DNA of 36,786 nucleotides from assembly GCA_016288215.1 (NCBI GenBank), contig JAEEYQ010000050.1, forward strand, positions 1 through 36,786, given 5' to 3'. The notes under the pieces are model-generated. The model was not told the origin of the DNA. It saw nothing but the letters and a program-made list of their open reading frames with translations, and searched no databases. The stretch comes from Lentisphaeria bacterium (GTDB taxonomy: Bacteria; Verrucomicrobiota; Lentisphaeria; Oligosphaerales; Oligosphaeraceae). Both the position numbers and the translations under genes were made by a program. Shown here one piece after another: positions 6,702 to 15,241 of the stretch; the stretch's first letter is position 1; each line of letters opens with the position of its first letter.

Positions 6702-9437
6702 TTACATCCGAATGCGCAGCGTGACAATCTGCCACGGCTGTGCCGTAACGTCAATCTGCGTGCCGTTGACGGCGACGGCTTCGCCTTTCTCCATCTCACC
6801 CAGATTTGTCTTGAATACGCAAGTCGGTGCTTTCCAAATATTTATACGCTCGGATGCCGCTTCGGCGTTGGGATTCCACACGCGCAGGATCATGCCATCG
6901 CCATCTTCGGCGGGCTTTAGGGCGGAGAAGACCAGATTGCCGTCCATGAACTCCATGAAGGAGCGGTCGGGGGCCTCGGATCCCTTCATGGCGGGATAGC
7001 CGCTGCTGCAGGGGCCCGTCTGACGCTTCAGGCTTTCCGTCTGGAGGGCCTGCATTTCGCCGAACAGCTCACTGTTGGGCAGTTTGTCGCCGTAGGGCAT
7101 GAGGGCGAAGCGGAAGGTCGTCTTGCCCAGCTCCAGTCCGTCATGCTCGCCGGGGGTGCCGACGGTCCGGCGGTAGGAGCGGAACAACGTGACTTGCATG
7201 GTGCGCCGTTCATCATCCACGACGCCACCTTCATGCACGCCGCCGCCGGAGATGAACGCCAGTCCGCGGCTTTCGTTGCGGACGGTCTGGAGGTTCAGGA
7301 AGGGCTTCTCCGGCAAGTCCATCTCGGACCAGTCGCGAGTCTCCGCGCGGAGGGCGACGGGGCGCTCCACCCAGTCGTAGGGATGGTGGGCAAGCCAGGT
7401 CTTCGCGTCGGCGATGTCCGTCGGGAAGAGGACGCGGAGGCGATGGTCCTCCACCGTGTTGTCCACTTCCGTCTCGATTTCGACGGCGCGGGCGCCTTTG
7501 CGCAAGGTGACTTTGGAGACAATCTTCACGTTTTCGCGGGCCTCGCTGCGGCACTGCAGATTCCAGTTGTAGCGCTTCGGCAGGTTCATGGTGACCTGGA
7601 CGCGGAAGACCACGGCCAGCGGTCCGTCGGACAGGACGGAGATCTGGCTGGCGGAGCCGGCGGAGAGGGCAATCTCGTCGCTCATGGACTGACCATGGAA
7701 CCAGCCGTCGCCAGTCTCGCTGCGGTCCTCGAACATGAGCAGGTCACGATAGACGTCTCCCGTCTCCTTGTTCATCAGCTTCAGCGTGCCGTTGGGGCAG
7801 ATGGAGACGGTGATGAAGGCGTTCTCCGCCGTGAAGGGGCCTGTGCGCAGGGAACCGACACTGCGCTGAATCATGTCCGCCGGCTTCACAAGCAGGGACT
7901 TGAAGCCACAGGGGGGCAGTTCCGTGTCGAGGGCCAGTGTGTAGGAGTCGAATTCGGCGTTGGCGCCCATGTCGGTCAGGGAGCTGTATTCGGAGCGATG
8001 GCTGCAATGGGGCGCCATGCCCATGATCTGATATTCAACGCGCTTGCCCTCCGCGTCCTCAATGATGAATCCGTTGATGGGCTGCGCACGGAATGCGTCG
8101 TGGAACTTGCGCGGCCAGTTCGTCGGGAAGCGGACTTCCGCCACCACGGCGCCCTTCTGGCGGCGCGGGAGGGTGTTCATCAGCGTGAAGGTGAATTCGT
8201 CCGGCTTCGTGGCCAGATTGCGGCTGGCGGCGGTGAGGCGGGCAAAGGAGCGGTTGCGGATCTGGCGGCCGAGCTGGAGCACTTGGTCGAAGCGGTGCAT
8301 CATGTCGCGGTGGACCTGGTCGATGGAGCAGCCGCAGATGCTGTCATGGGCATGGCAGAGCAGGAGATTCTCCCACGCGATCTGCCGCAGGCGGGCGGGA
8401 ACCGGATCGAAGCCGCACTGCTGCGCAATGGCCATCATCGGCTCCGCCCCAAGCTCCAGAAGGGCCTGGCAGGCGTCGTTGGCCTGTTTGATGTGGATGC
8501 GGCTGGAGACACAATTCGGAATCAACCACAGATAGCCCACGCGGTTCTTCGCGGGGTCGCGCAGTTCGCTCTGGCGGACGGGAAGCTCCACGCCCTCAAG
8601 AGCCGCCTCCGCCTCCTTGAAGAACGCCGTCAGCGTCGAATGGCGGACGCTGACCTCGGGGCAAGCCGCCTCCGCCGCCGCCACATAGCGGGGTGCGTCG
8701 CCGGCAGGCGGCATGTGGTCCAATGCGTCGATAAGGCAGAGCACCGGCGCGTTGGAACGTTCGATTTCATGGCCGATGTATTCCCGCAGGCTCTTCCGCG
8801 CCTGCTCTTCATTGGTCTCTGTGCCGCTGCCCCGCTCTTGGGTGCTGCCCTCAAGGACCTGCCGCGCTCCGATGAAGGCGCCGTAGCCCATGTAGTCCTG
8901 CAGCTTGAAGGTGAGAACGGTGCTGCCGTCGTGGGCTTTCCACGTGAAGAACGCGGGCGTATCGAACTCATTGGTGCCGCGGCCAAGCACGCAGTATTTG
9001 AGGCCGAAGCCATTGTAGATCTGCGGCATCTGCGACGGATGGCCGAACATGTCGCAGGTGTAGGCCACGGGCATGGCCGTCGTATCCCACTCTCCGCTGA
9101 TGCGCTGGCCCGTCAGCAGGTTGCGGACCAACGCCTCCGCTCCGGGGCAGAAGAGGTCGGGCATGGTGTACCACGGACCGATGAGAATCCGGCCGTCCTT
9201 GATCAGCTTCGCGAGCCGCCCGCGGTTCTCCGGCCGAACCTGAAGATAGTCGGGAAGAACGCAGGTCTGTCCGTCAAAATGGAAGAACTTGAAGTTCGGA
9301 TTGGTCTCCAATAGCGTCAAAAGCCCGTCAACCAAGTCCACGAACAACAGGCGGAATTCCTGAAATGTCCTGTACCATTCTCTGTCCCAATGGGTTCCGG
9401 AAATGTAGTGGGCGGAATACTTGCGCTGATTCTCCAT
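6702..9437 (-). CDS. GH38 alpha-mannosidase
   Basis: This 911-residue glycoside hydrolase family 38 enzyme opens with SGTHWDREWYRTFQEFR, where H16 and D18 fit the zinc site of the family. AYTCDMFGHPSQMPQI follows, with D129 as the expected retaining nucleophile. The order of the N-terminal barrel, the three-helix region (including LLLCHAHDSICGCS, whose histidine fits the zinc site) and the long beta-rich C-terminal part follows family architecture. Expected reaction: hydrolysis of terminal alpha-mannosides from glycans. No signal peptide is present, so it probably acts in the cytoplasm on imported oligosaccharides. A GAAAGG Shine-Dalgarno sequence lies 6 bases before the ATG. Confidence 0.92.
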   Translation of the reverse strand: MENQRKYSAHYISGTHWDREWYRTFQEFRLLFVDLVDGLLTLLETNPNFKFFHFDGQTCVLPDYLQVRPENRGRLAKLIKDGRILIGPWYTMPDLFCPGAEALVRNLLTGQRISGEWDTTAMPVAYTCDMFGHPSQMPQIYNGFGLKYCVLGRGTNEFDTPAFFTWKAHDGSTVLTFKLQDYMGYGAFIGARQVLEGSTQERGSGTETNEEQARKSLREYIGHEIERSNAPVLCLIDALDHMPPAGDAPRYVAAAEAACPEVSVRHSTLTAFFKEAEAALEGVELPVRQSELRDPAKNRVGYLWLIPNCVSSRIHIKQANDACQALLELGAEPMMAIAQQCGFDPVPARLRQIAWENLLLCHAHDSICGCSIDQVHRDMMHRFDQVLQLGRQIRNRSFARLTAASRNLATKPDEFTFTLMNTLPRRQKGAVVAEVRFPTNWPRKFHDAFRAQPINGFIIEDAEGKRVEYQIMGMAPHCSHRSEYSSLTDMGANAEFDSYTLALDTELPPCGFKSLLVKPADMIQRSVGSLRTGPFTAENAFITVSICPNGTLKLMNKETGDVYRDLLMFEDRSETGDGWFHGQSMSDEIALSAGSASQISVLSDGPLAVVFRVQVTMNLPKRYNWNLQCRSEARENVKIVSKVTLRKGARAVEIETEVDNTVEDHRLRVLFPTDIADAKTWLAHHPYDWVERPVALRAETRDWSEMDLPEKPFLNLQTVRNESRGLAFISGGGVHEGGVVDDERRTMQVTLFRSYRRTVGTPGEHDGLELGKTTFRFALMPYGDKLPNSELFGEMQALQTESLKRQTGPCSSGYPAMKGSEAPDRSFMEFMDGNLVFSALKPAEDGDGMILRVWNPNAEAASERINIWKAPTCVFKTNLGEMEKGEAVAVNGTQIDVTAQPWQIVTLRIRM

Positions 9438-9548
9438 GGTCGGCCTTTCGTTTTGGTTAATGGGTGAATGATAATGAATGCAAATATTTCAATCCATTGC
9501 GATGATGATAACTTGTGACACAGGACTCGGGACGAGGAGCGGGATTCC

Positions 9549-9582
9549 AAATTCCTAATTCCTAATTCCTAATTCCTAATTC
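9549..9582. repeat. Tandem 7-bp repeat (ATTCCTA) between metH and mannosidase genes
   Basis: ATTCCTA is repeated about four times with a partial fifth unit, immediately after the metH stop codon. It is non-coding. Tandem short repeats like this can vary in copy number by slippage. Confidence 0.75.
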
Positions 9583-11970
9583 TCAATTGTTTACGAGCTG
9601 TTTCGCCACACGGACGGTTTCCAGGGCGTCCTTGGCATAGTGGGCGCCGATTTCCGCCGCGAACTCCTCATCGACGACGGCGCCGCCCACAATGAAGCGC
9701 AAATCGTTCATGTCGCGTTGCTTGGCCATTTCGATGACCGTGCGCATCTCCCCCATGGTGGTGGTCATGAGGGCGGAGAGACCGATGAGATGGACGCCTT
9801 GGCGCTCCGCTTCGTCCAAAATGCGTTCCGCCGGCACGTCCTTGCCTAGGTCAATGACATCGAAGTTATTGTTGCGCAACATGATAGCGACGATGTTCTT
9901 GCCGATGTCATGGATGTCGTTCTTCACGGTGGCCAAGATGATCCGGCCAGCGGGCTTTCCAGCGCCCTCCGCCGCCTGAAGCAGGGGCGTCAGCTTGTCC
10001 ATGACAGTCCGCATGGCCTCCGCGCTCTGCATCAGCTGCGGCAGGAAGAACTCCTTCCGCTCATATTTGTCGCCGACTTCGGTGATGCCGGGCACGAGAA
10101 CAGTGTCCACCAACACGGCAGGCGCGGTGCCGGCGGCAAGGGCCTCGTCAGTCGCCGTCAACAGCGCGGGACCGTCGCCATTCAGAAGCGCCTGTTTCAT
10201 CTTCGCCTCCGGAGAAAGGGCCGACGACGCGACGGCGGGCGCGACCTCCGACGAGGTGCCGCTGAAACGACCGATGTAGGTGCGCAGCTGGCGGTCCCGT
10301 CCTGTCAGAACATCCGCCGCCAACGTGGTTTCCATGATTTCCGGCAGCATGGGATTGGCGATGGCCATGGTGAGACCGCGGCCCAACGCCATGCCGAGGA
10401 AGGCCTTGTTGAGGATGTCCCGCCGCGGCAGGCCAAAGCTGATATTGGATAACCCACAGACAGTCAACACCTTCCATTGATTGGCGCACCAGTCCATCAG
10501 CCGCAGGGTCAGGTCAGGGGCGGCAGGCATGGAGGCAACAGACATGACGAGGCAGTCCACGCAGATGTCGTCCTTCGTGTAGCCGTATTTCTGCGCTTCG
10601 GCGAACACAGTCTGCACGGCCTGAATGCGGCCTTCCAGCGTGTCGGGAATGCCGTCGTCCGTCACAGGCAGGAGGATGAGCATGGCGCCGTAGCTGGCGG
10701 CCACAGGCAGCACGTTCTCGAGACGGTCCTTTTCCGCGCTGATGGAGTTGAAGAGCGCACGGCCCGGATAGGCGCGGAGGGCGGCCTCCGCCACATCGGG
10801 GCGAGTGGTGTCGATGCAGAGGGGCAGCGAATTCTCCATGGAGAGAGTTTCCACGGCCTGCCGCATCATGGCGGCCTCATCAATGCCGGGCATGCCCATG
10901 TTCACGTCCAAAAGCGCCGCGCCGGCCTCCGTCTGCTCCCGCGCGAAGCGGCGGACCATGTCCAGTTTTCCGTTGCGCAGCTCCTCCTTCAGCGCCTTCT
11001 TGCCCGTGGGGTTGATTCGCTCGCCGATGACGGCAAAGGGCATGGAGGGCGCCAGCTCGCGGAAGCTCCGCGCGGAGCAGACCACGCCGCCGTGGGAAGG
11101 CGCAATCGGTTGCGGCGTCATGCCGCTGCAGGCCGCCGCCAGCGCGCGGATATGGTCGGGCGTCGTGCCGCAGCAGCCGCCGACGAAGGTGGCGCCGGCC
11201 TCCACCAATCGGGGGCCGAAACCGCCGAAGGTGGCGGCGTCCATGCTGAAGCGAGTCACGCCGTCCACCACTTTGGGCAGGCCCGCGTTGGGCTTGGCGA
11301 TCAGCGGGATTTTGGCGTAGGGGCGGAGGGAGGCGATGATGTCCGCCATGGTCTCCGGTCCGGAGGAGCAGTTGCAGCCGAAGGCGCTGGCTCCCAACGC
11401 CTGCAGCGTGACCAAAGCGGCCACGGGGTCGTTGCCGGTCAGCGTGCGGTTGCCCTGCTCGAAGGTCATCGTCACCATGGCGGGAAGCTCGCAAAGAGAG
11501 CGCACGGCCAACAGCGCCGCGCGAGCCTCCTGCAAGTCCATCATGGTCTCAATGACAAAGCCGTCCACGCCGCCATCCAGCAGCGCCGCCGCCTGTTCGC
11601 GGTAGATTTCGACCGCCTCCTCAAAGGGAAGGTCGCCCATGGGCGCCAAAAAGTGGCCCGTCGGCGCCAAATCACCGTAGATTTTCGCGTTGGGAGCCGC
11701 TTGGCGGGACAGCTGGGCCAGCCGCCGATTCAGCTCCCCCACCTGCCCTGCCAACCCGAATTCCGCCAATTTGCAGCGGTTTCCGCCAAAAGTCGGGGTG
11801 TAGATGATGGCCGACCCCGCCGCCGCATAGCCGGACTGGACGGCCAAAATCGCCTCTGGATGGGCGGCGGTCCACGCCTCCGGACAGACGCCGGCAGGCA
11901 GGCCCCGCTTGCTTAGCTCCGTGCCCGTGGCACCATCCAAAATCTGCACACTGTCAAAACAATTCTTCAT
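9583..11970 (-). CDS. metH: Methionine synthase, cobalamin-dependent, short form without reactivation domain
   Basis: This 795-residue protein moves a methyl group from methyltetrahydrofolate via cobalamin to homocysteine. Domain order: homocysteine-binding barrel (residues about 8-280) with zinc ligands C201 (in FGCNCSSG) and C266/C267 (VGGCCGTT); pterin-binding barrel (about 312-575) starting at FAVIGERINPTGKK; helical cap (about 590-670); and a B12-binding Rossmann domain with DIHDIGKN, where H687 is the lower cobalt ligand. The chain ends there, so the roughly 330-residue AdoMet-binding reactivation domain of E. coli MetH is missing. Short forms are known in other bacteria and need a separate reactivase, which is not seen in this window. 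A corrinoid methyltransferase with another methyl donor is less likely, because the homocysteine and pterin domains are both intact. Confidence 0.9.
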   Translation of the reverse strand: MKNCFDSVQILDGATGTELSKRGLPAGVCPEAWTAAHPEAILAVQSGYAAAGSAIIYTPTFGGNRCKLAEFGLAGQVGELNRRLAQLSRQAAPNAKIYGDLAPTGHFLAPMGDLPFEEAVEIYREQAAALLDGGVDGFVIETMMDLQEARAALLAVRSLCELPAMVTMTFEQGNRTLTGNDPVAALVTLQALGASAFGCNCSSGPETMADIIASLRPYAKIPLIAKPNAGLPKVVDGVTRFSMDAATFGGFGPRLVEAGATFVGGCCGTTPDHIRALAAACSGMTPQPIAPSHGGVVCSARSFRELAPSMPFAVIGERINPTGKKALKEELRNGKLDMVRRFAREQTEAGAALLDVNMGMPGIDEAAMMRQAVETLSMENSLPLCIDTTRPDVAEAALRAYPGRALFNSISAEKDRLENVLPVAASYGAMLILLPVTDDGIPDTLEGRIQAVQTVFAEAQKYGYTKDDICVDCLVMSVASMPAAPDLTLRLMDWCANQWKVLTVCGLSNISFGLPRRDILNKAFLGMALGRGLTMAIANPMLPEIMETTLAADVLTGRDRQLRTYIGRFSGTSSEVAPAVASSALSPEAKMKQALLNGDGPALLTATDEALAAGTAPAVLVDTVLVPGITEVGDKYERKEFFLPQLMQSAEAMRTVMDKLTPLLQAAEGAGKPAGRIILATVKNDIHDIGKNIVAIMLRNNNFDVIDLGKDVPAERILDEAERQGVHLIGLSALMTTTMGEMRTVIEMAKQRDMNDLRFIVGGAVVDEEFAAEIGAHYAKDALETVRVAKQLVNN

Positions 11971-12198
11971 GTCATGCCCTGATGTGGTTCAAATTGCGCA
12001 TTCCCACACAATCTAATGCCCAAACAGGGAAATGCAACAGACCAACCCCTTCAACCACTCATCTTGATGGATTTCCATCGGGACGCGGGATGAAAGACAT
12101 GAGGCGGCGAGGGGCATGCCGCAACGAACAACTTGGCCATTTCATTGCCAATTCACACAAAATATTGCCATTGCCCCATGTTTCTGCCTTCAACCGTC
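11971..12198 (-). other. Non-coding leader upstream of metH
   Basis: No gene is visible on either strand. The minus strand could fold into a small hairpin (GATGG/CCATC, 12066-12079) inside an imperfect outer stem (12058-12065 with 12094-12103). I looked for cobalamin, SAM and SAH riboswitch motifs and did not recognise one. An AGGG Shine-Dalgarno sequence lies about 8 bases before the metH ATG. Confidence 0.35.
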
Positions 12199-12226
12199 TT
12201 GAAATCTGTGTAAATCAGGCCATAGT
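12199..12226 (+). promoter_or_regulatory. Possible promoter for the NhaC-type gene
   Basis: TTGAAA (12199-12204) and CATAGT (12221-12226) are 16 bases apart, about 120 bases before the chosen start codon. The -10 match is modest. Confidence 0.3.
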
Positions 12227-12346
12227 AAGAAAATTGTATCAAAAAAGGATTCCACAATGCCGCCTCTGACGGCGGCGGTTCTCCCTCATTACGGGCCGTT
12301 CATTTTGGTTTTACAACTCATAAAAGAAAAGGAACAAAGGCAAATC

Positions 12347-14080
12347 ATGAAACACAAAAGAATTGCTATGGTACTGATGATCATGGCGTTGCAGACTATT
12401 CTGCTGCCAATGACGCTGCAGGCGCAGGAGACGCCGGCCGTTCCGGCCATCGTCCAGCAGACCGCTGACGGCGCCGCCGCGGAACTGGAGAAGGCGGGAG
12501 AGGCCGTGAAGGCTGAAGCCGCAGAGGCCGCCGAAGCCGCTGAAAGCGAAGAGGCCGCCCCCACCTCCCACATGGCCAACACGTTCTGGTCCCTGGTTCC
12601 CCCGCTGGTCGCCATTCTTCTGGCTCTGATCACCAAAGAAGTCTACTCCTCCCTGTTCATCGGCATTCTGCTGGGCGCCCTGTTCAACGCGAACTTCTAT
12701 CCCATCGAGACCATCAACCTCATCACCAACGACGGCATCGGCAAGGCGGTCAGCGAGACGGCCGGCATCTTCATCTTCCTTGTGATTCTCGGCATTCTTG
12801 TTGCGCTGATCAACCGCACCGGCGCGACGGCCGCCTTCGGCAACTGGGCCAAGACCCACGTCAAATCCCGCATCGGGGCCATTCTCGCCACCTTCCTGCT
12901 GGGCATCCTGATCTTCATCGACGACTATTTCAACTGCCTCACCGTCGGCAGCGTCATGCTTCCCGTGACGGACTCGAAGCGCGTCTCCCGCGCCAAACTG
13001 GCCTACATCATCGACGCCACCGCCGCCCCAATCTGCATGATCGCCCCCATCTCCTCATGGGCGGCCGCCGTGGCGGAATTCTCCGGCGGAACCGGCTACA
13101 ACGGCCTGGAGCTCTTCATCAAATCCATCCCCTACAACTTCTATTCCCTGCTGACCTTCGTCTTCATCATCGCCATCACCCTCCTCAAGCTGGACTACGG
13201 CCCCATGGCGCGGCATGAGCGCAACGCCATCGAAAAGGGCGACCTCTTCACGGAAGGCGGCGAACAGGATGAGGCGGAACAGCCGCTGAAGAACGCCAAG
13301 GGCCGCGTCTGGGACCTGTTGGTTCCCGTCATCATTCTCATCGTCGTCAGTGTGTTCGCCCTTGTCCACATCGGCGGCTGGCCGGGCTCCGATTTCATCA
13401 CGGCGTTCAGCGAGACGGACGCCACGGTCGCCCTGCCGTGGGGCGGTATCATCGTCCTCTTCCTGACCGTCCTCTATCTCTTCATTCGCCGCATCATCCC
13501 CTTCAAGGAAGCCATGCAGTGCATTCCCAAGGGCTTCATCGCCATGGTCCCTGCCCTGCTGATTCTCACCATGGCCATCGCGCTGAAGAACATGACGGTC
13601 GCCCTCGGCTCCAAAGTCTTCATCAAGAACTGGATGGAGGCCCATGCCAGCGGTCTGAACCAGCTGCTGCCCGCCGTCATCTTCATCATCGCCTGCTTCA
13701 TCTCCTTCGCCACCGGCACCTCATGGGGCACCTTCGGCATCCTGATTCCCATCGTCTGCAACATCTTCCCGGCTGACAACCCGCTGATGTACATCGGCAT
13801 GTCCGCCTGCCTGGCCGGCTCCGTCTGCGGCGACCATTGCTCCCCCATCTCCGACACCACGATCATGTCCTCCGCCGGCGCGCGCTGCATGCACGTCAAC
13901 CATGTGTCCACCCAGCTGCCCTACGCCATCACGGTGGCCGCCATCTCCTTCGTGGGCTTCGTTCTGGCCGGCTACATCACGAACTGGTTCGTGGTCTTCC
14001 CCATCACCGTCATTCTGATGATCGCCACGCTGTTCATCATCAAGAAGCTCTGCAACGCGGAAAAGCAGATTGGTATGTAA
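12347..14080 (+). CDS. NhaC-family Na+/H+ antiporter with a signal-like, Ala/Glu-rich N-terminal extension
   Basis: The ATG at 12347 is preferred because an AAAGG Shine-Dalgarno sequence lies 8 bases upstream; the open frame extends to 12257 without a plausible site. The 577-residue product starts with a signal-peptide-like stretch (AMVLMIMALQTILLPMTLQAQ), then about 50 residues rich in Ala and Glu, then a polytopic core with about eleven membrane segments. Core motifs include LLGILIFIDDYFNCLTVGSVMLPV, SGISW-like positions replaced by APISSWAAAVAEFSGG, ATGTSWGTFGILIPI and AGSVCGDHCSPISDTTIMSSAGA, which are characteristic of NhaC-type (ion transporter superfamily) antiporters. Expected role: exchange of sodium for protons, or transport of an amino acid/organic acid as in some relatives. 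The substrate is not decidable here. Confidence 0.85.
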   Translation: MKHKRIAMVLMIMALQTILLPMTLQAQETPAVPAIVQQTADGAAAELEKAGEAVKAEAAEAAEAAESEEAAPTSHMANTFWSLVPPLVAILLALITKEVYSSLFIGILLGALFNANFYPIETINLITNDGIGKAVSETAGIFIFLVILGILVALINRTGATAAFGNWAKTHVKSRIGAILATFLLGILIFIDDYFNCLTVGSVMLPVTDSKRVSRAKLAYIIDATAAPICMIAPISSWAAAVAEFSGGTGYNGLELFIKSIPYNFYSLLTFVFIIAITLLKLDYGPMARHERNAIEKGDLFTEGGEQDEAEQPLKNAKGRVWDLLVPVIILIVVSVFALVHIGGWPGSDFITAFSETDATVALPWGGIIVLFLTVLYLFIRRIIPFKEAMQCIPKGFIAMVPALLILTMAIALKNMTVALGSKVFIKNWMEAHASGLNQLLPAVIFIIACFISFATGTSWGTFGILIPIVCNIFPADNPLMYIGMSACLAGSVCGDHCSPISDTTIMSSAGARCMHVNHVSTQLPYAITVAAISFVGFVLAGYITNWFVVFPITVILMIATLFIIKKLCNAEKQIGM

Positions 14081-14125
14081 TTGTCTGATTATCAAGATGT
14101 TACAACTTAGATAATTCCTTCGCGG

Positions 14126-14170
14126 CGAATGGGACGACGGCAATGGCGCTTTCGTCCCATTCGTCTTTTT
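14126..14170 (+). terminator. Intrinsic terminator after the NhaC-type gene
   Basis: CGAATGGGACGA (14126-14137) and TCGTCCCATTCG (14152-14163) form a perfect 12-bp stem, followed by TCTTTTT. This is a classic rho-independent terminator that closes the antiporter transcript before the sugar-acid genes. Confidence 0.88.
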
Positions 14171-14177
14171 CATCCCA

Positions 14178-14216
14178 TTGACAAATCTGTCCCCCATGAT
14201 GGTGCCATGCCATCAT
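14178..14216 (+). promoter_or_regulatory. Possible operator/promoter region of the amidohydrolase-dgoD operon
   Basis: A TTGACA hexamer (14178-14183) is followed by ATGATGG (14196-14202) and CCATCAT (14210-14216), a perfect 7-bp inverted repeat with a 7-base spacer. It could be a regulator site for the downstream pair. No good -10 hexamer is found at the right distance, so the promoter role is unproven. A second, imperfect palindrome surrounds TTGCATAACGCAA (about 14261-14273). Confidence 0.3.
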
Positions 14217-14338
14217 CATGAAATGCGTCCTTTCACGCAGGGAATTTTCACTGCGGCAGTTTGCATAACGCAAGCTCCGCATTACGTTAGCAGAACATTT
14301 TCTTCATTACCCCTTCCCCCTTTTCTCCGGAGTCCATC

Positions 14339-15232
14339 ATGTTCATTGACATCCATGCCCACGCCTATCGTCACCCCATCCCCTTCGTGACCCAATTCTG
14401 CTCTGTGGACGAACTGCTTATCCGCTATGACGAAGCCGGCATCGAAAAGGGCTTTGTCCTTCCTGTCGTCAATCCCGAAATCTATCTGCCGCAGGCAAAT
14501 GAGGACATTCTTGACATGGCGGCGGCCCATCCGGACCGCATCGTGCCCTTCTGCAACGTGGACCCGAGGGCCCTCTCCTTTTCAGCCAATGCGCCGCTGG
14601 ACAAGCTTCTGCAGTACTACAAGGACAAAGGCTGCAAGGGCGTGGGGGAAATCATGCCCAACATGCCCATGCGGGACCCCATGGTGCAGAATCTGTTCGC
14701 CTGCGCGGAGAAGGTGGGGTTGCCGGTGACCACGGACGGATCGTTGGTCGTTGGCGGAGACTTCGGCCTCTGCGACCAGCCGGGCCTTCCCCAGCTGGAA
14801 TACACGCTGGCCACCTTCCCCAACCTGAAGATGATCGCCCACGGCCCCATCTTCTGGGGCGAGCTGGGCGGCTTCAAAACTCCCGCCCAACGCAAGCCCG
14901 TCATGCGTCCGGACGGCTCGCAGACCCGCTTCTATTTCCCCGAGGGGCCGCTCCATGGCGAAACCGTCATCCACACCCTCTTCAGACGCTTCCCCAACTT
15001 GATGGGAGAGCTTTCCGACGCCTTCATCGTCCTGAACTGCGACCATGACTACGCCGCCAAATTCCTCACCGAATTCCAGGATCGTCTCATGTTCGGCACG
15101 GACATCTGCGGCTTCCGCCACCCCTTCAACATCTTGAAACTGCTGCTGGAACTGAGGGAAAATGGCACCCTTTCGGAAACTGCGTTCCAGAAGATTACCC
15201 GTGAAAACGCCGTCGCCTATTTCAATCTGTAG
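14339..15232 (+). CDS. Amidohydrolase family metal-dependent hydrolase, partner of dgoD
   Basis: This 297-residue TIM-barrel protein of the amidohydrolase_2 type has IDIHAHA (H6 and H8 as metal ligands), MIAHGPIFW (H168) and LMFGTDICGF (D255) in the order expected for this superfamily. A GGAG Shine-Dalgarno sequence precedes the ATG by 8 bases. It is followed after 9 bases by dgoD with its own strong Shine-Dalgarno sequence, so the two are almost certainly co-transcribed. Many members of this group hydrolyse sugar lactones or related compounds; next to a galactonate dehydratase, a galactonolactone-type hydrolase is a reasonable guess, but the sequence does not prove it. Decarboxylases of the ACMSD type share this fold and are an alternative. 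Confidence 0.8.
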   Translation: MFIDIHAHAYRHPIPFVTQFCSVDELLIRYDEAGIEKGFVLPVVNPEIYLPQANEDILDMAAAHPDRIVPFCNVDPRALSFSANAPLDKLLQYYKDKGCKGVGEIMPNMPMRDPMVQNLFACAEKVGLPVTTDGSLVVGGDFGLCDQPGLPQLEYTLATFPNLKMIAHGPIFWGELGGFKTPAQRKPVMRPDGSQTRFYFPEGPLHGETVIHTLFRRFPNLMGELSDAFIVLNCDHDYAAKFLTEFQDRLMFGTDICGFRHPFNILKLLLELRENGTLSETAFQKITRENAVAYFNL

Positions 15233-15241
15233 GAGTCCACC

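Noticed and set aside
7143..9314. Very long plus-strand frame opposite the mannosidase gene
   Set aside because: The length comes from high third-position GC of the real GH38 gene. The translated product has no family motif and is dominated by Ala, Gly, Val and Arg.
10477..11916. Long plus-strand frame opposite metH
   Set aside because: Antisense shadow of metH with no recognisable domain; metH motifs are complete on the minus strand.
11971..12256. Cobalamin, SAM or SAH riboswitch upstream of metH
   Set aside because: The expected conserved boxes were not found on the minus strand; only short generic hairpins are visible.
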